In this document: piece by piece, positions 32,746 to 40,538 of the stretch
How the letters are laid out: each line of letters begins with the position of its first letter
How positions within the stretch are numbered: the first letter of the stretch is position 1
Source: Geochorda sp036562495
GTDB lineage: Bacteria > Bacillota > Limnochordia > Limnochordales > Geochordaceae
DNA: 64,000 bases
Assembly (NCBI GenBank): GCA_036562495.1
Contig: DATCKA010000030.1
Location: 124,001 to 188,000, forward strand
Direction of reading: 5' to 3'
The notes under the pieces: generated by a model
Databases searched by the model: none
Told to the model about the DNA's origin: nothing
Seen by the model: the letters and a program-made list of their open reading frames with translations, nothing else
Translations under genes and position numbers: made by a program

Positions 32746-33015
32746 CTACCTCCCCCGCAGGAGCCACGCCGCGATGATGAGCCCCAGGGCGGTGCCGAGG
32801 TTGACCTTGAGGTGCATGTTGAGGCCGAAGTTGAGGACGCCGGCCAGGGAGACCTCATCCACACGGAAGCCCATCTCGGCGGCCTTGCCCATGATGGGGA
32901 AGACGTCGGCCAGCGCCTCCGAGATCCCGCTCCCGATGACCGCCCCGACCACCAGGATCAGCAGCACCCAGCCAAGACGCAGGCTACGCGTGTAAGGTCG
33001 AATCACCTGGCGCAC
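32746..33015 (-). CDS. DUF4321 domain membrane protein
   Basis: Small membrane protein of 89 residues with two hydrophobic helices (LGWVLLILVVGAVIGSGISEAL and LGTALGLIIAAWLL) separated by an extracellular or cytoplasmic loop rich in conserved Asn/Gly positions (LNFGLNMHLKVNLG). The pattern matches DUF4321, a family found next to maf and radC in Firmicutes. No biochemical function is known. It ends 8 bases before the maf start and is preceded by a 186-base gap with no clear gene. Confidence 0.8.
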   Translation of the reverse strand: MRQVIRPYTRSLRLGWVLLILVVGAVIGSGISEALADVFPIMGKAAEMGFRVDEVSLAGVLNFGLNMHLKVNLGTALGLIIAAWLLRGR

Positions 33016-33201
33016 CTCTCAGCCGTCTCGCGGCAGCGCTCTAACCCCGCCCACCCCTCGTCGATTCGTGCCGGATATTCTCGGAGGGCGGGGCCGTTCC
33101 TGCCCGGCTCAGCCTCGGGCCGCCGGTATCTTACCACGGCAACCTGTCGATTCCATGCCAGGTGACGCGTCCCGGAGAATGACAAAAGATCCCTTGCCTG
33201 T

Positions 33202-33513
33202 TCAGCGCAGGTAGCGAAGGATGACGTCCGTCAGCTCGCGGATGGCGGCGTCGGCCGACTCGTCGTCGAGCAGGGCGCGTCGCACGCAGCCACGGGTATG
33301 CTCCTCCAGCAGCGCCATGCCGACCTTGTCGAGAGCGGCCTTGATGGCGGCGATCTGGATCAGGACGTCGACGCAGTACTTCTGCTCCTCCACCATTCGC
33401 TGCAGCCCGCGGACCTGCCCCTCGATGCGGCGCAGCCGCCGCAGCAGGTCCGCCCGTCGCTCTCCGTACGACCCCTCCCGGGGGCGCCCGCCGGCCGATG
33501 GGTGCTCCCTCAT
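33202..33513 (-). CDS. CsoR-family metal-sensing transcriptional repressor
   Basis: All-helical DNA-binding repressor of about 103 residues. The family core is LLRRLRRIEGQVRGLQRMVEEQ followed by Cys47 in KYCVDVL, His72 and Cys76 in EEHTRGCVRRAL. The Cys-x24-His-x3-Cys spacing equals the Cu(I) site of CsoR (Cys36, His61, Cys65), which favours copper sensing over the RcnR (nickel/cobalt) or FrmR (formaldehyde) branches. The ATG at 33513 was chosen because AAGGA lies just upstream; the ATG at 33549 lacks one. No copper transporter is next to it, so its target genes are elsewhere or not recognised. It follows the SPOR-domain gene by about 30 bases. Confidence 0.9.
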   Translation of the reverse strand: MREHPSAGGRPREGSYGERRADLLRRLRRIEGQVRGLQRMVEEQKYCVDVLIQIAAIKAALDKVGMALLEEHTRGCVRRALLDDESADAAIRELTDVILRYLR

Positions 33514-33545
33514 CGTTCCTTCGGAAGAAGGGTGCCCTGTCGTGC

Positions 33546-34091
33546 TCATGGGATGAAGGCATCCGGCATGGTGGGCTTGAGTCGCTGCAGCACCAGCACG
33601 GCGTCCTCCCGGCGAGCGTAGGGCCCCACCCGGACCTTGTACAGCACGGGGTTGCCCGATTGCGTCTCCACCACCACGGGCAGCCCCTGCTGGCGGAGCT
33701 GCTGGGCGAGATCGGAGGCGCGCTCCGACGACCCGAAGGCGCCCACCTGCACGAAGAAGGACGCCCCTCCGCCGACGGCCGGGGACGGCGTCGTCGCCGG
33801 CGGCTGGGATCCCTGCGTCGGTGGGGTGGTACGGCTGCTGGACGACGCCTGTGGCAGCGTGGCGGTCGGCGCCGGCTCGGGGCCTGCCGCCGGTCCGGGC
33901 GAGGGAGAGGTCGCAACCGACCGGGGTGCCTGCGCCACCGTGCCTCCGGTCATCAGCCGATCGAAGACGTAGCGGCCCAGCATGTAACCGCCCAGCGCGC
34001 CCACGACGATGACCACGACGAGGGTGAGCCCAAACGAGATCCCGCTGCGCAGGCGGCTCGACATGGCATGAGGCTCCGGCCCTTCGTCCAC
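33546..34091 (-). CDS. SPOR-domain membrane protein
   Basis: Bitopic protein of 181 residues with a short cytoplasmic tail, one membrane helix (FGLTLVVVIVVGALGGYML, about residues 20-38), a Pro/Ser/Thr-rich disordered linker, and a C-terminal SPOR domain (FFVQVGAFGSSERASDLAQ, GNPVLYKVRVGPYARREDA). SPOR domains bind septal peptidoglycan stripped of stem peptides, so a septal location is expected. It lies behind folC, as in many Clostridia-like genomes. The start at 34091 has GGAG 5 bases upstream; an in-frame ATG at 34064 is also well spaced. Confidence 0.9.
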   Translation of the reverse strand: MDEGPEPHAMSSRLRSGISFGLTLVVVIVVGALGGYMLGRYVFDRLMTGGTVAQAPRSVATSPSPGPAAGPEPAPTATLPQASSSSRTTPPTQGSQPPATTPSPAVGGGASFFVQVGAFGSSERASDLAQQLRQQGLPVVVETQSGNPVLYKVRVGPYARREDAVLVLQRLKPTMPDAFIP

Positions 34092-34169
34092 GGCTTCTCC
34101 CTCCTCGCCGGCGCCTTCATTATGGGGGTGGCCGACAGATCCCTGCTGGCTTCGAGAGAGTCGTGGCCC

Positions 34170-35531
34170 TCAGGCGACACCGCCGGCTTCGGCCAGGATC
34201 TCGCCGGCCAGATAGAGCGAGCCACAGACCGCGACCAGGTCCTCGGGGCCCGCGAGCTCCAGGGCGCGGGCCAGCGCCCGCGCCGGCGGCTCCACGCACT
34301 CGGCACGGCCCGCCCCCAGCTCCATCGCCAGCTGTGCCATGCGCTCGGGGGGCATGGGCTCGGTGCGGCTCGAGCGCGCCCGGGTCGCCACCACCGTGCA
34401 CCCCGGCGAGAGCAGCGCCTCCAGCACCCCCCGCACGTCCTTCTCCGCCAGCATGCCGATGACCAGCAGCCGGGGAAGCCTCCCCAGCACCTCGACGAAG
34501 CTCTGCGCAAGGGCCCGGGCGGCCGCGGGATTGTGGGCGCCGTCGACCACGACGGTCGGACGGGTGCTCAGCACGTGGAAGCGCCCCGGCCATCGCACCT
34601 GGCGTAGCCCGGCCTCGATGGCCGCCTCGTCGATGCGCCACCCGCGCGCCCGCAGGCGGTCCGCGCACGCCACCGCCACGGCCGCGTTGTACAGCTGGAA
34701 GCTGCCGACGAGTCCCACCCAGAGGCCCTCGAGCCGCGCGCCCTGCGGCGTCACCACGTCGAGCCGTCCGCCGGACAGCCCCGCGACCCGGCCCTCCCAC
34801 CGGTAGGTGCCGGCCCCGGGCAGCGCCGGACGGTTCCCCACCGGGGCCACCTCCCACAGCGGCGCCCCCACCTCGCTGGCCCGGGCCGCCACCACCGCCG
34901 CGGCCTCCGCGGGAGGCGACGCCACCACCGCATCGGCCCCCGGCTTGAGGATGCCCGCCTTCTCGGACGCGATGGAGGCCAGGGTGGGGCCCAGCACCTG
35001 GGTGTGGTCCAGGCCCAGCGCGGTGATGGCGCACACCTCGGGGTGCCGCACCACGTTGGTGGCGTCCAGCCGCCCGCCCAGCCCCACCTCCAGCACCGCC
35101 AGCTCCACGTCCGCCTGTGCGAAGGCCCACAGGGCCATGGCCGTGGCGAACTCGAACTGGGTGGGCGGTTCGTCAGTCCCCACGGCCTCCACGGCACGGC
35201 GGGTCGCCTCGAAGGCCTCCAGCAGCGCCGCATCGGCGATGGGGCGGCCGTCCACCACGATCCGCTCGTTGAAGCGCACCAGGTGCGGCGAGACGTACAA
35301 CCCCGTCCGCAGCCCCGCGGCACGGGCGATGGAGGCGGCCATGGCCGCCGTGGCGCCCTTGCCGTTGGTGCCGGCGACGTGCACGACCCCGTAGCGCCGC
35401 TCCGGGTGCCCCAGGCGCTCCAGGATGGCCTCCATCCGCTCGAGCCCCAGGCGCATCCCGAAGCGGGCCAGGTGCGCCAGGTAGGAGCGCAGCTCCTCGA
35501 GCTCCGTCAGCGTGGTGTCCTCAGCGGACAA
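34170..35531 (-). CDS. folC: Bifunctional folylpolyglutamate synthase/dihydrofolate synthase
   Basis: Mur-ligase fold enzyme that adds glutamate to dihydropteroate and folates. The ATP-binding P-loop is HVAGTNGKGATAAM. Further markers are GLYVSPHLVRFNERIVVDG, FEFATAMALWAFAQ, LEVGLGGRLDATNVV and the C-terminal domain signature VVDGAHNPAAARAL. At 453 residues it has normal length. The start overlaps the valS 3' end by 11 bases, so it is co-transcribed with valS and therefore probably under valS T-box control, a common linkage in Firmicutes. Confidence 0.96.
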   Translation of the reverse strand: MSAEDTTLTELEELRSYLAHLARFGMRLGLERMEAILERLGHPERRYGVVHVAGTNGKGATAAMAASIARAAGLRTGLYVSPHLVRFNERIVVDGRPIADAALLEAFEATRRAVEAVGTDEPPTQFEFATAMALWAFAQADVELAVLEVGLGGRLDATNVVRHPEVCAITALGLDHTQVLGPTLASIASEKAGILKPGADAVVASPPAEAAAVVAARASEVGAPLWEVAPVGNRPALPGAGTYRWEGRVAGLSGGRLDVVTPQGARLEGLWVGLVGSFQLYNAAVAVACADRLRARGWRIDEAAIEAGLRQVRWPGRFHVLSTRPTVVVDGAHNPAAARALAQSFVEVLGRLPRLLVIGMLAEKDVRGVLEALLSPGCTVVATRARSSRTEPMPPERMAQLAMELGAGRAECVEPPARALARALELAGPEDLVAVCGSLYLAGEILAEAGGVA

Positions 35532-38298
35532 GTCGCCTCAGCTGCTCCATCTGCTCCACGAGACGGGCCCGGCGCTGCTCGGCCTGCTCCTGCTTGCGCC
35601 GGGTCGCCTCCACCACGTCCCGGGGTGCCCGGTCGACGAAGGCCGGATTGGACAGCATCGCCTGCCAGCGGCTCAGGAGCTGCTCCACCTCGGCCAGCTC
35701 CTTGCCCAGTCGGCGCAGCTCCTCCTCGGCGTCGACCAGCCCCGCCAGCGGCACGAAGACCTCCACCTGCGGCCCCGCCACGGCGGGCACCGCGTCCTGC
35801 GGGCGTTGGGGGCCCGGCGGCTCGATGCTCAGATCCGACACGCCGGCCAGGCGACGGATGTCGTCGGCATGCTCCGCCAGCGTGGCCCGGACCTCCTCGG
35901 GCGCCCAGACCCGGGCCGGGATCCGGCGGCTCACCGAGACGCCCTTTTCCGCACGTACGTTGCGGATGGCGCGGATGACGTCCATCACCTGGCGCATCTG
36001 CTCCTCGGCCGCCTCGTCCACCAGATCGTCGTCGGGCTGCGGCCACGGTGCCAGCATGACCGTGGGGCCCTCGTGCGGCAGGCGCTGCCAGATCTCCTCG
36101 GTGACGAAGGGCATGAAGGGGTGCAGGAGCCGTGCGGTGCGCTCCAGCACGTACCAGAGCACGACGGCCGTGCGCTCCCTCTCGGCCTCGTCGGCCTGCG
36201 CCGACAACCGGGGCTTGGCCAGCTCGATGTACCAGTCGCAGAGCTCATCCCAGGCGAAGTCGTACAGCGCCCTGGCAGCCTCGCCCACCTCGTAGCGCTC
36301 CAGTAGCTCCGTCACCTCGCGGGTGCGCCGGGCCAGCCGCGACAGGATCCAGCGGTCGGGCAGCGCCAGCTCCCCGGCGGCTGCCCAGCGCCGGATGCGC
36401 TCCGGCGAGAAGGCGCTCGCCGCCTGACCGTTGCGCGTGCCCGCCCCGTCCGCGGCGATGCGCATCAGGGCGAAGCGGGCGGCGTTCCACAGCTTGTTGG
36501 CGAAGTTGCGGCTGGCCTCCACCCGCTCGGGATGCCAGCGCAGGTCGTTGCCCATGCCCACGCCCATCACCAGGGTGAGCCGCAGGGCATCGGCGCCGTA
36601 CTCCTCGATCACCTCGAGGGGGTCGACGCCCGTGCCGCGGGACTTGCTCATCTTGCGCCCCAGTGCGTCCCGCACGAGCCCGTGCAGCAGCACGTCCCGG
36701 AAGGGCACGTCGCCCATCAGCTCCAGGCCCATCACCATCATCCGGGCGACCCAGAAGAACAGGATGTCGAAGCCGGTCACCAACAGCGACGTCGGGTAGT
36801 AGAAGGCCAGATCCTCGGTGCGCTCCGGCCATCCCATGGTCGAGAAGGGCCACAGCGCCGAACTGAACCACGTGTCCAGCACGTCGGGGTCCTGCTCGAT
36901 GTCCGGACTGCCGCAGTGCCGGCAGGCCGTGGGGTCCTCCACGCTGACCGTCTCGCGCCCGCAGGCGGAGCAGTACCAGACCGGGATCCGATGGCCCCAC
37001 CACAGCTGGCGGGAGATGCACCAGTCCCGGACGTTCTCCATCCAGTGGAAGAAGTGGCTCTCGAAGCGTTCGGGCAGCAGCCGCACCCGCTTCTCCCGCA
37101 CGGCCCGGATGGCCGGCTCGGCCAGCGGCTTCATCCGCACGAACCACTGCTTGGAGACCAGGGGCTCCACCACGGTGCCGCACCGCTGACAGTGCCCCAC
37201 CGCGTGGCGGATCGTCTCCTCGCGCACCAGATAGCCGCCCCGGCGCAGCGCCTCCACCACCCGCTGGCGCGCTTCGGCCCGGTCCAGGTCCACGAACTCC
37301 CGCGGCGCCGCCTCGGTGATCCGCCCGCGCTCGTCGATGACCTTGATGATGTCGAGGCCGTGCCGGCGGCCGATCTCGAAGTCGGTGGGGTCGTGGGCCG
37401 GCGTCACCTTGACGGCCCCCGTGCCGAAGCCCATGTCCACCGCCTCGTCGGCCACGATGGGCAGCCTGCGGCCCACCAGGGGCAGGATCGCGGCCTTGCC
37501 GATGAAGGGCAGGTAGCGGGTGTCCTCGGGGTGGACGGCGATACCCGTGTCGCCCAGCATGGTCTCCGGCCGGGTGGTGGCCACCATGATGTCGCCGCTG
37601 CCGCCCTCCAGCGGGTAGCGCAGGTACCAGAGCCGGCCCTCGGTCTCCTCGTGCTCTACCTCCAGGTCCGACAGCGCCGTGCGGCAACGCGGACACCAGT
37701 TGATGATGTAGTCGCCGCGGTAGATGAGGCCCTTCTCGTACAGGTGCACGAAGGCCTCCCGCACGGCCCGCGAGCAGCCGGGGTCCATGGTGAAGCGCTC
37801 CCGGGACCAGTCGCAGGAGGAGCCCAGCCGGCGGAGCTGCTGCGTGATGATGCCGCCGTAGCGCTCCTTCCACGCCCAGACCCGCTCCAGAAACTTCTCC
37901 CGGCCCAGGTCGTGACGGCTCTTGCCCTCGCGGGCCAGCTCCTGCTCCACCACCACCTGGGTCGCGATGCCGGCGTGGTCGGTGCCCGGCAGCCACAACG
38001 TGGAGTAGCCCTGCATGCGCCGGAAGCGCACCAGGATGTCGGCCAGGGTGTTGTCCATGGCGTGGCCCACGTGCAGCGAACCCGTCACGTTGGGCGGCGG
38101 CATCACGATGCCGAACGGGGGCCGGGACCGGTCCGGATCCCCGTTGAAGTAGCCGTTGCTCTCCCAGTACGCGTACCAGCGCGGCTCGATCTGCCGGGGC
38201 TCGTAGACCGGCGGCAGGGCCTGTCCGTCGGACGGCCCCGGTGCCGCAACCGAAGCTGCCGCCTCGTGGGCGGTGGAGGTCTTGGGATCGTCACGCAT
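35521..38298 (-). CDS. valS: Valyl-tRNA synthetase
   Basis: Class Ia aminoacyl-tRNA synthetase, about 925 residues. The HIGH motif is in PPNVTGSLHVGHAM, the editing domain has TTRPETMLGDTGIAVHPED, the KMSKS loop is GRKMSKSRGTGVDP, and a zinc-type CSACGRETVSVEDPTACRHCG insert is present. The last ~70 residues form the ValRS C-terminal coiled coil (EEELRRLGKELAEVEQLLSRW). The ATG at 38298 has GAGGAGG 11 bases upstream; the in-frame start at 38337 would lie against the leader terminator and is rejected. A T-box leader and promoter lie upstream, and folC overlaps downstream. Confidence 0.98.
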   Translation of the reverse strand: MRDDPKTSTAHEAAASVAAPGPSDGQALPPVYEPRQIEPRWYAYWESNGYFNGDPDRSRPPFGIVMPPPNVTGSLHVGHAMDNTLADILVRFRRMQGYSTLWLPGTDHAGIATQVVVEQELAREGKSRHDLGREKFLERVWAWKERYGGIITQQLRRLGSSCDWSRERFTMDPGCSRAVREAFVHLYEKGLIYRGDYIINWCPRCRTALSDLEVEHEETEGRLWYLRYPLEGGSGDIMVATTRPETMLGDTGIAVHPEDTRYLPFIGKAAILPLVGRRLPIVADEAVDMGFGTGAVKVTPAHDPTDFEIGRRHGLDIIKVIDERGRITEAAPREFVDLDRAEARQRVVEALRRGGYLVREETIRHAVGHCQRCGTVVEPLVSKQWFVRMKPLAEPAIRAVREKRVRLLPERFESHFFHWMENVRDWCISRQLWWGHRIPVWYCSACGRETVSVEDPTACRHCGSPDIEQDPDVLDTWFSSALWPFSTMGWPERTEDLAFYYPTSLLVTGFDILFFWVARMMVMGLELMGDVPFRDVLLHGLVRDALGRKMSKSRGTGVDPLEVIEEYGADALRLTLVMGVGMGNDLRWHPERVEASRNFANKLWNAARFALMRIAADGAGTRNGQAASAFSPERIRRWAAAGELALPDRWILSRLARRTREVTELLERYEVGEAARALYDFAWDELCDWYIELAKPRLSAQADEAERERTAVVLWYVLERTARLLHPFMPFVTEEIWQRLPHEGPTVMLAPWPQPDDDLVDEAAEEQMRQVMDVIRAIRNVRAEKGVSVSRRIPARVWAPEEVRATLAEHADDIRRLAGVSDLSIEPPGPQRPQDAVPAVAGPQVEVFVPLAGLVDAEEELRRLGKELAEVEQLLSRWQAMLSNPAFVDRAPRDVVEATRRKQEQAEQRRARLVEQMEQLRRLVR

Positions 38299-38339
38299 CG
38301 CGCAAGCGGCCTCCTCGTCGCATCGTGGCTGTAACAAGA

Positions 38340-38367
38340 GACCCCCTCGCCAAAGGGCGAGGGGGTC
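38340..38367 (-). terminator. T-box attenuator terminator of valS
   Basis: GACCCCCTCGCC and GGCGAGGGGGTC form a 12-base perfect stem with a 4-base loop (TTTG on the minus strand), followed by TCTTGTTACA. It directly follows the T-box sequence and is the terminator arm of the switch. Confidence 0.88.
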
Positions 38368-38617
38368 CCCGCGGTACCACCTTTGTTTCCCCGCCGTGCC
38401 CGCGCCATCACGCGAGCCCCGGCGAGGCTCTGAGGCTGTAACGGGCCACCCGTCCGACCCTACCCGGCCGGGGCTCGAGCCCCGCCGCTGGGGCCGGAGG
38501 CTCAGGGGCGACCTTCGGCGCCATCGCCACCCAGGAGCCTCGCAGCCATGGGCTCCCTCTCTGGAGGGGGGATGGGGCGCCTACTCCTCCCCGTCGTCGC
38601 CGACACGCTCGAATCTT
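38368..38617 (-). promoter_or_regulatory. T-box leader of valS-folC
   Basis: tRNA-sensing leader. The T-box sequence AAGGTGGTACCGCGG is at 38369-38383. Stem I features on the minus strand are GGGGAGGAGTAG near 38580-38590, then CAGAGAGGGAGCC and GCGAGGCTCC. A GTC valine codon at 38510-38512 in GAAGGTC is a plausible specifier, but this is inference. With the promoter and terminator this explains the 366-base gap between dppC and valS; nothing else is seen in it. Confidence 0.92.
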
Positions 38618-38624
38618 TGGCGGA

Positions 38625-38654
38625 AGTCTACCAGCCGGCTCCTTTTCGTGTCAA
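38625..38654 (-). promoter_or_regulatory. Promoter of valS-folC
   Basis: On the minus strand a perfect TTGACA (38649-38654) and TAGACT (38625-38630) are 18 bases apart. The predicted RNA start is about 30 bases before the first T-box Stem I motif. The -35 element begins only about 10 bases after the dppC stop codon. Confidence 0.82.
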
Positions 38655-38664
38655 GGGCAGGCCC

Positions 38665-39528
38665 TCATGCCGCAGGGCCAGCCTCGCGCGGGGCCGTGCG
38701 GTGGAGCCCCCTCGACCTCGGATCCAGCAGGTCCCGCAGCCCGTCCCCCAACATGTTGAAGGCCAGCACCGTCACCATGATGGCCAGCCCGGGAAAGGTG
38801 ACGGTGTGGTGAGCCAGGCGGAGGTAGGGCCTGGCGCTGGCCAGCATGCTGCCCCACTCCGGCGTCGGAGGTTGCGCCCCCAATCCCAGGAAGCTCAGTC
38901 CCGCCGCCGCCAGGATGGAACTCGCCATGGCCAGCGTCCCCTGCACGATCAGGGGGTTGATGGCGTTGGGCAAGATGTGTCGCAGCATGATGCGAAAGTC
39001 GCCAGCTCCGATGGCCCTGGCCGCCGCGACGTAGTCCAGCTCCCGGACCGTGAGGACGGTGGCGCGGGTCAACCGGGCGAAGATGGGGACGTAAGAGATG
39101 CCGACCGCTATCATCACGTTGTTGAGCCCGGGGCCCAGCACGGCGACCACGGTCAGGGCCAGGAGGAAGGCGGGCAGGGCCAGCAGCACGTCGACCAACC
39201 GCATCAGCACCTGCTCCAGCCAACCTCCGTAGTAAGCCGCCACGAGCCCCATGGCGCCACCCAGGAGCAGGGCGATCCCGACCGACACGAGACCGAGCCG
39301 CAGCGAGATGCGAGCGCCGTACAGGATGCGGGCAAACATGTCACGCCCATACTGGTCGGTCCCCAGCCAGTGCTCCCAGCTCGGGCCGCGCAGCCGCTGG
39401 CTGAGGTTTTGCTGGATGGGATCGTGAGGGGTCAGCCAGGGGGCCAGGACGGCCCCGACCGTGATCACGGCGAGGATGGCTGCGCCGGCTGCCGCCTTGT
39501 GGTTGCTCAGCAGACGCTGGATCGACAT
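38665..39528 (-). CDS. dppC: Dipeptide/oligopeptide ABC transporter permease, DppC type
   Basis: Second membrane subunit of a peptide-type ABC importer. At 287 residues with six membrane segments it shows the DppC/OppC N-terminal signature WLTPHDPIQQNLSQRL and GTDQYGRDMFARILYGARISL. The EAA coupling loop is YVAAARAIGAGDFRIMLRHILPNA, and the C-terminal block includes LGLGAQPPTPEWGSML. It follows dppB by 6 bases. No ATPase genes follow: the next sequence on this strand is the valS promoter. The system must therefore borrow ATPases encoded elsewhere, or they have been lost. Confidence 0.93.
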   Translation of the reverse strand: MSIQRLLSNHKAAAGAAILAVITVGAVLAPWLTPHDPIQQNLSQRLRGPSWEHWLGTDQYGRDMFARILYGARISLRLGLVSVGIALLLGGAMGLVAAYYGGWLEQVLMRLVDVLLALPAFLLALTVVAVLGPGLNNVMIAVGISYVPIFARLTRATVLTVRELDYVAAARAIGAGDFRIMLRHILPNAINPLIVQGTLAMASSILAAAGLSFLGLGAQPPTPEWGSMLASARPYLRLAHHTVTFPGLAIMVTVLAFNMLGDGLRDLLDPRSRGLHRTAPREAGPAA

Positions 39529-39534
39529 GACCTC

Positions 39535-40458
39535 TCACCCGTAGCGAATCCGCGGATCCAATAGCGCGTACGTCACGTCCACCACGAGATTGATGAGAGC
39601 GTAGCTGGCTGCGAAGAAGAGGACGCATCCCTGGACCACCGGCAGGTCGCGGGAACGGATGGCATCGACCACCAGGCGGCCGACCCCGGGCCAGGCGAAG
39701 ACCGTCTCCGTGATGACCGCACCTGCCATCAAGCTGCCGAACTCCAGCCCTACGATGGTCACGACCGGGACCAGGGCATTGCGCAAGGCGTGGTGGAAGA
39801 AGACACGCGCTTCGCTCACGCCCTTGGCCCGGGCCGTCCGGATGAAGTCGAGCCCCAGGACCTCCAGCATGGTGGACCGGGTCATCCGCGTGATGGCGGC
39901 TGCGGCACTGGTCCCCAGCGTGACGGCCGGCAGCACCAGATACTGCCATCCGCCGAGCCTGCCCGATGGCGGCAACCAGCCGAGGTAGACCGAAAACAAC
40001 AGGATGAGCATCAGGGCCTGCCAGAAGACAGGCATGGCCACGCCCGCCATGGCGACGATCGTCACGACCTGATCGACCCACGTGTTGGCTCGACGCGCCG
40101 AGACCACCCCTGCGGTGACGCCGATGGCGACGGCCACTGCCACGGCCGTCGCCGCGAGCTGAGCCGTGGCCGGGATGCGCGCGCCGATCTCCTCGACGAC
40201 GGGGCGATTGGACCGGATAGACCGCCCCAGGTCCAGCTGCACCAGGCGCCCCAGCCACCTGACGTACTGGACGACCAGGGGCTGATCCAGGCCCAGCTCC
40301 TGGCGCAACCGCTCCAACTGTTCACGGGGCGCCACCTCGCCCAGCATGATCTGGGCCGGATCGCCAGGCGCCAGATGGAGGGCCAGGAAGACGAGAACCG
40401 AGACGCCGAGCAGGACCAGCGGAAGGGCCAGGAGTCGTCTTGCAATGTATACCCACAT
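39535..40458 (-). CDS. dppB: Dipeptide/oligopeptide ABC transporter permease, DppB type
   Basis: First membrane subunit of the importer, 307 residues. The N-terminal signature is RRLLALPLVLLGVSVLVFLALHLAPGDP in family-typical form, followed by RQELGLDQPLVVQYVRWL. The EAA loop is DFIRTARAKGVSEARVFFHHALRNA, and GVGRLVVDAIRSRDLPVVQG is conserved near the C-terminus. The ATG at 40458 was chosen because GGAGGG lies 9 bases upstream; the frame is open to 40494 without one. It lies about 80 bases after the binding-protein gene and directly before dppC. Confidence 0.93.
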   Translation of the reverse strand: MWVYIARRLLALPLVLLGVSVLVFLALHLAPGDPAQIMLGEVAPREQLERLRQELGLDQPLVVQYVRWLGRLVQLDLGRSIRSNRPVVEEIGARIPATAQLAATAVAVAVAIGVTAGVVSARRANTWVDQVVTIVAMAGVAMPVFWQALMLILLFSVYLGWLPPSGRLGGWQYLVLPAVTLGTSAAAAITRMTRSTMLEVLGLDFIRTARAKGVSEARVFFHHALRNALVPVVTIVGLEFGSLMAGAVITETVFAWPGVGRLVVDAIRSRDLPVVQGCVLFFAASYALINLVVDVTYALLDPRIRYG

Positions 40459-40538
40459 CGATGGGCGCCCTCCGGCGAACTCGCGTGAGGGCACGGGTGC
40501 CTCGCGCAGAAGGCCCCGTGCCCTCAGTCACGAGCGGC

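Noticed and set aside
33016..33201. Possible promoter (TAAGAT-like -10) upstream of DUF4321
   Set aside because: No acceptable -35 element at the right distance, so it is not reported as a feature.
36532..38334. 600-residue plus-strand open frame, His/Gln/Val-rich
   Set aside because: Antisense shadow of valS.
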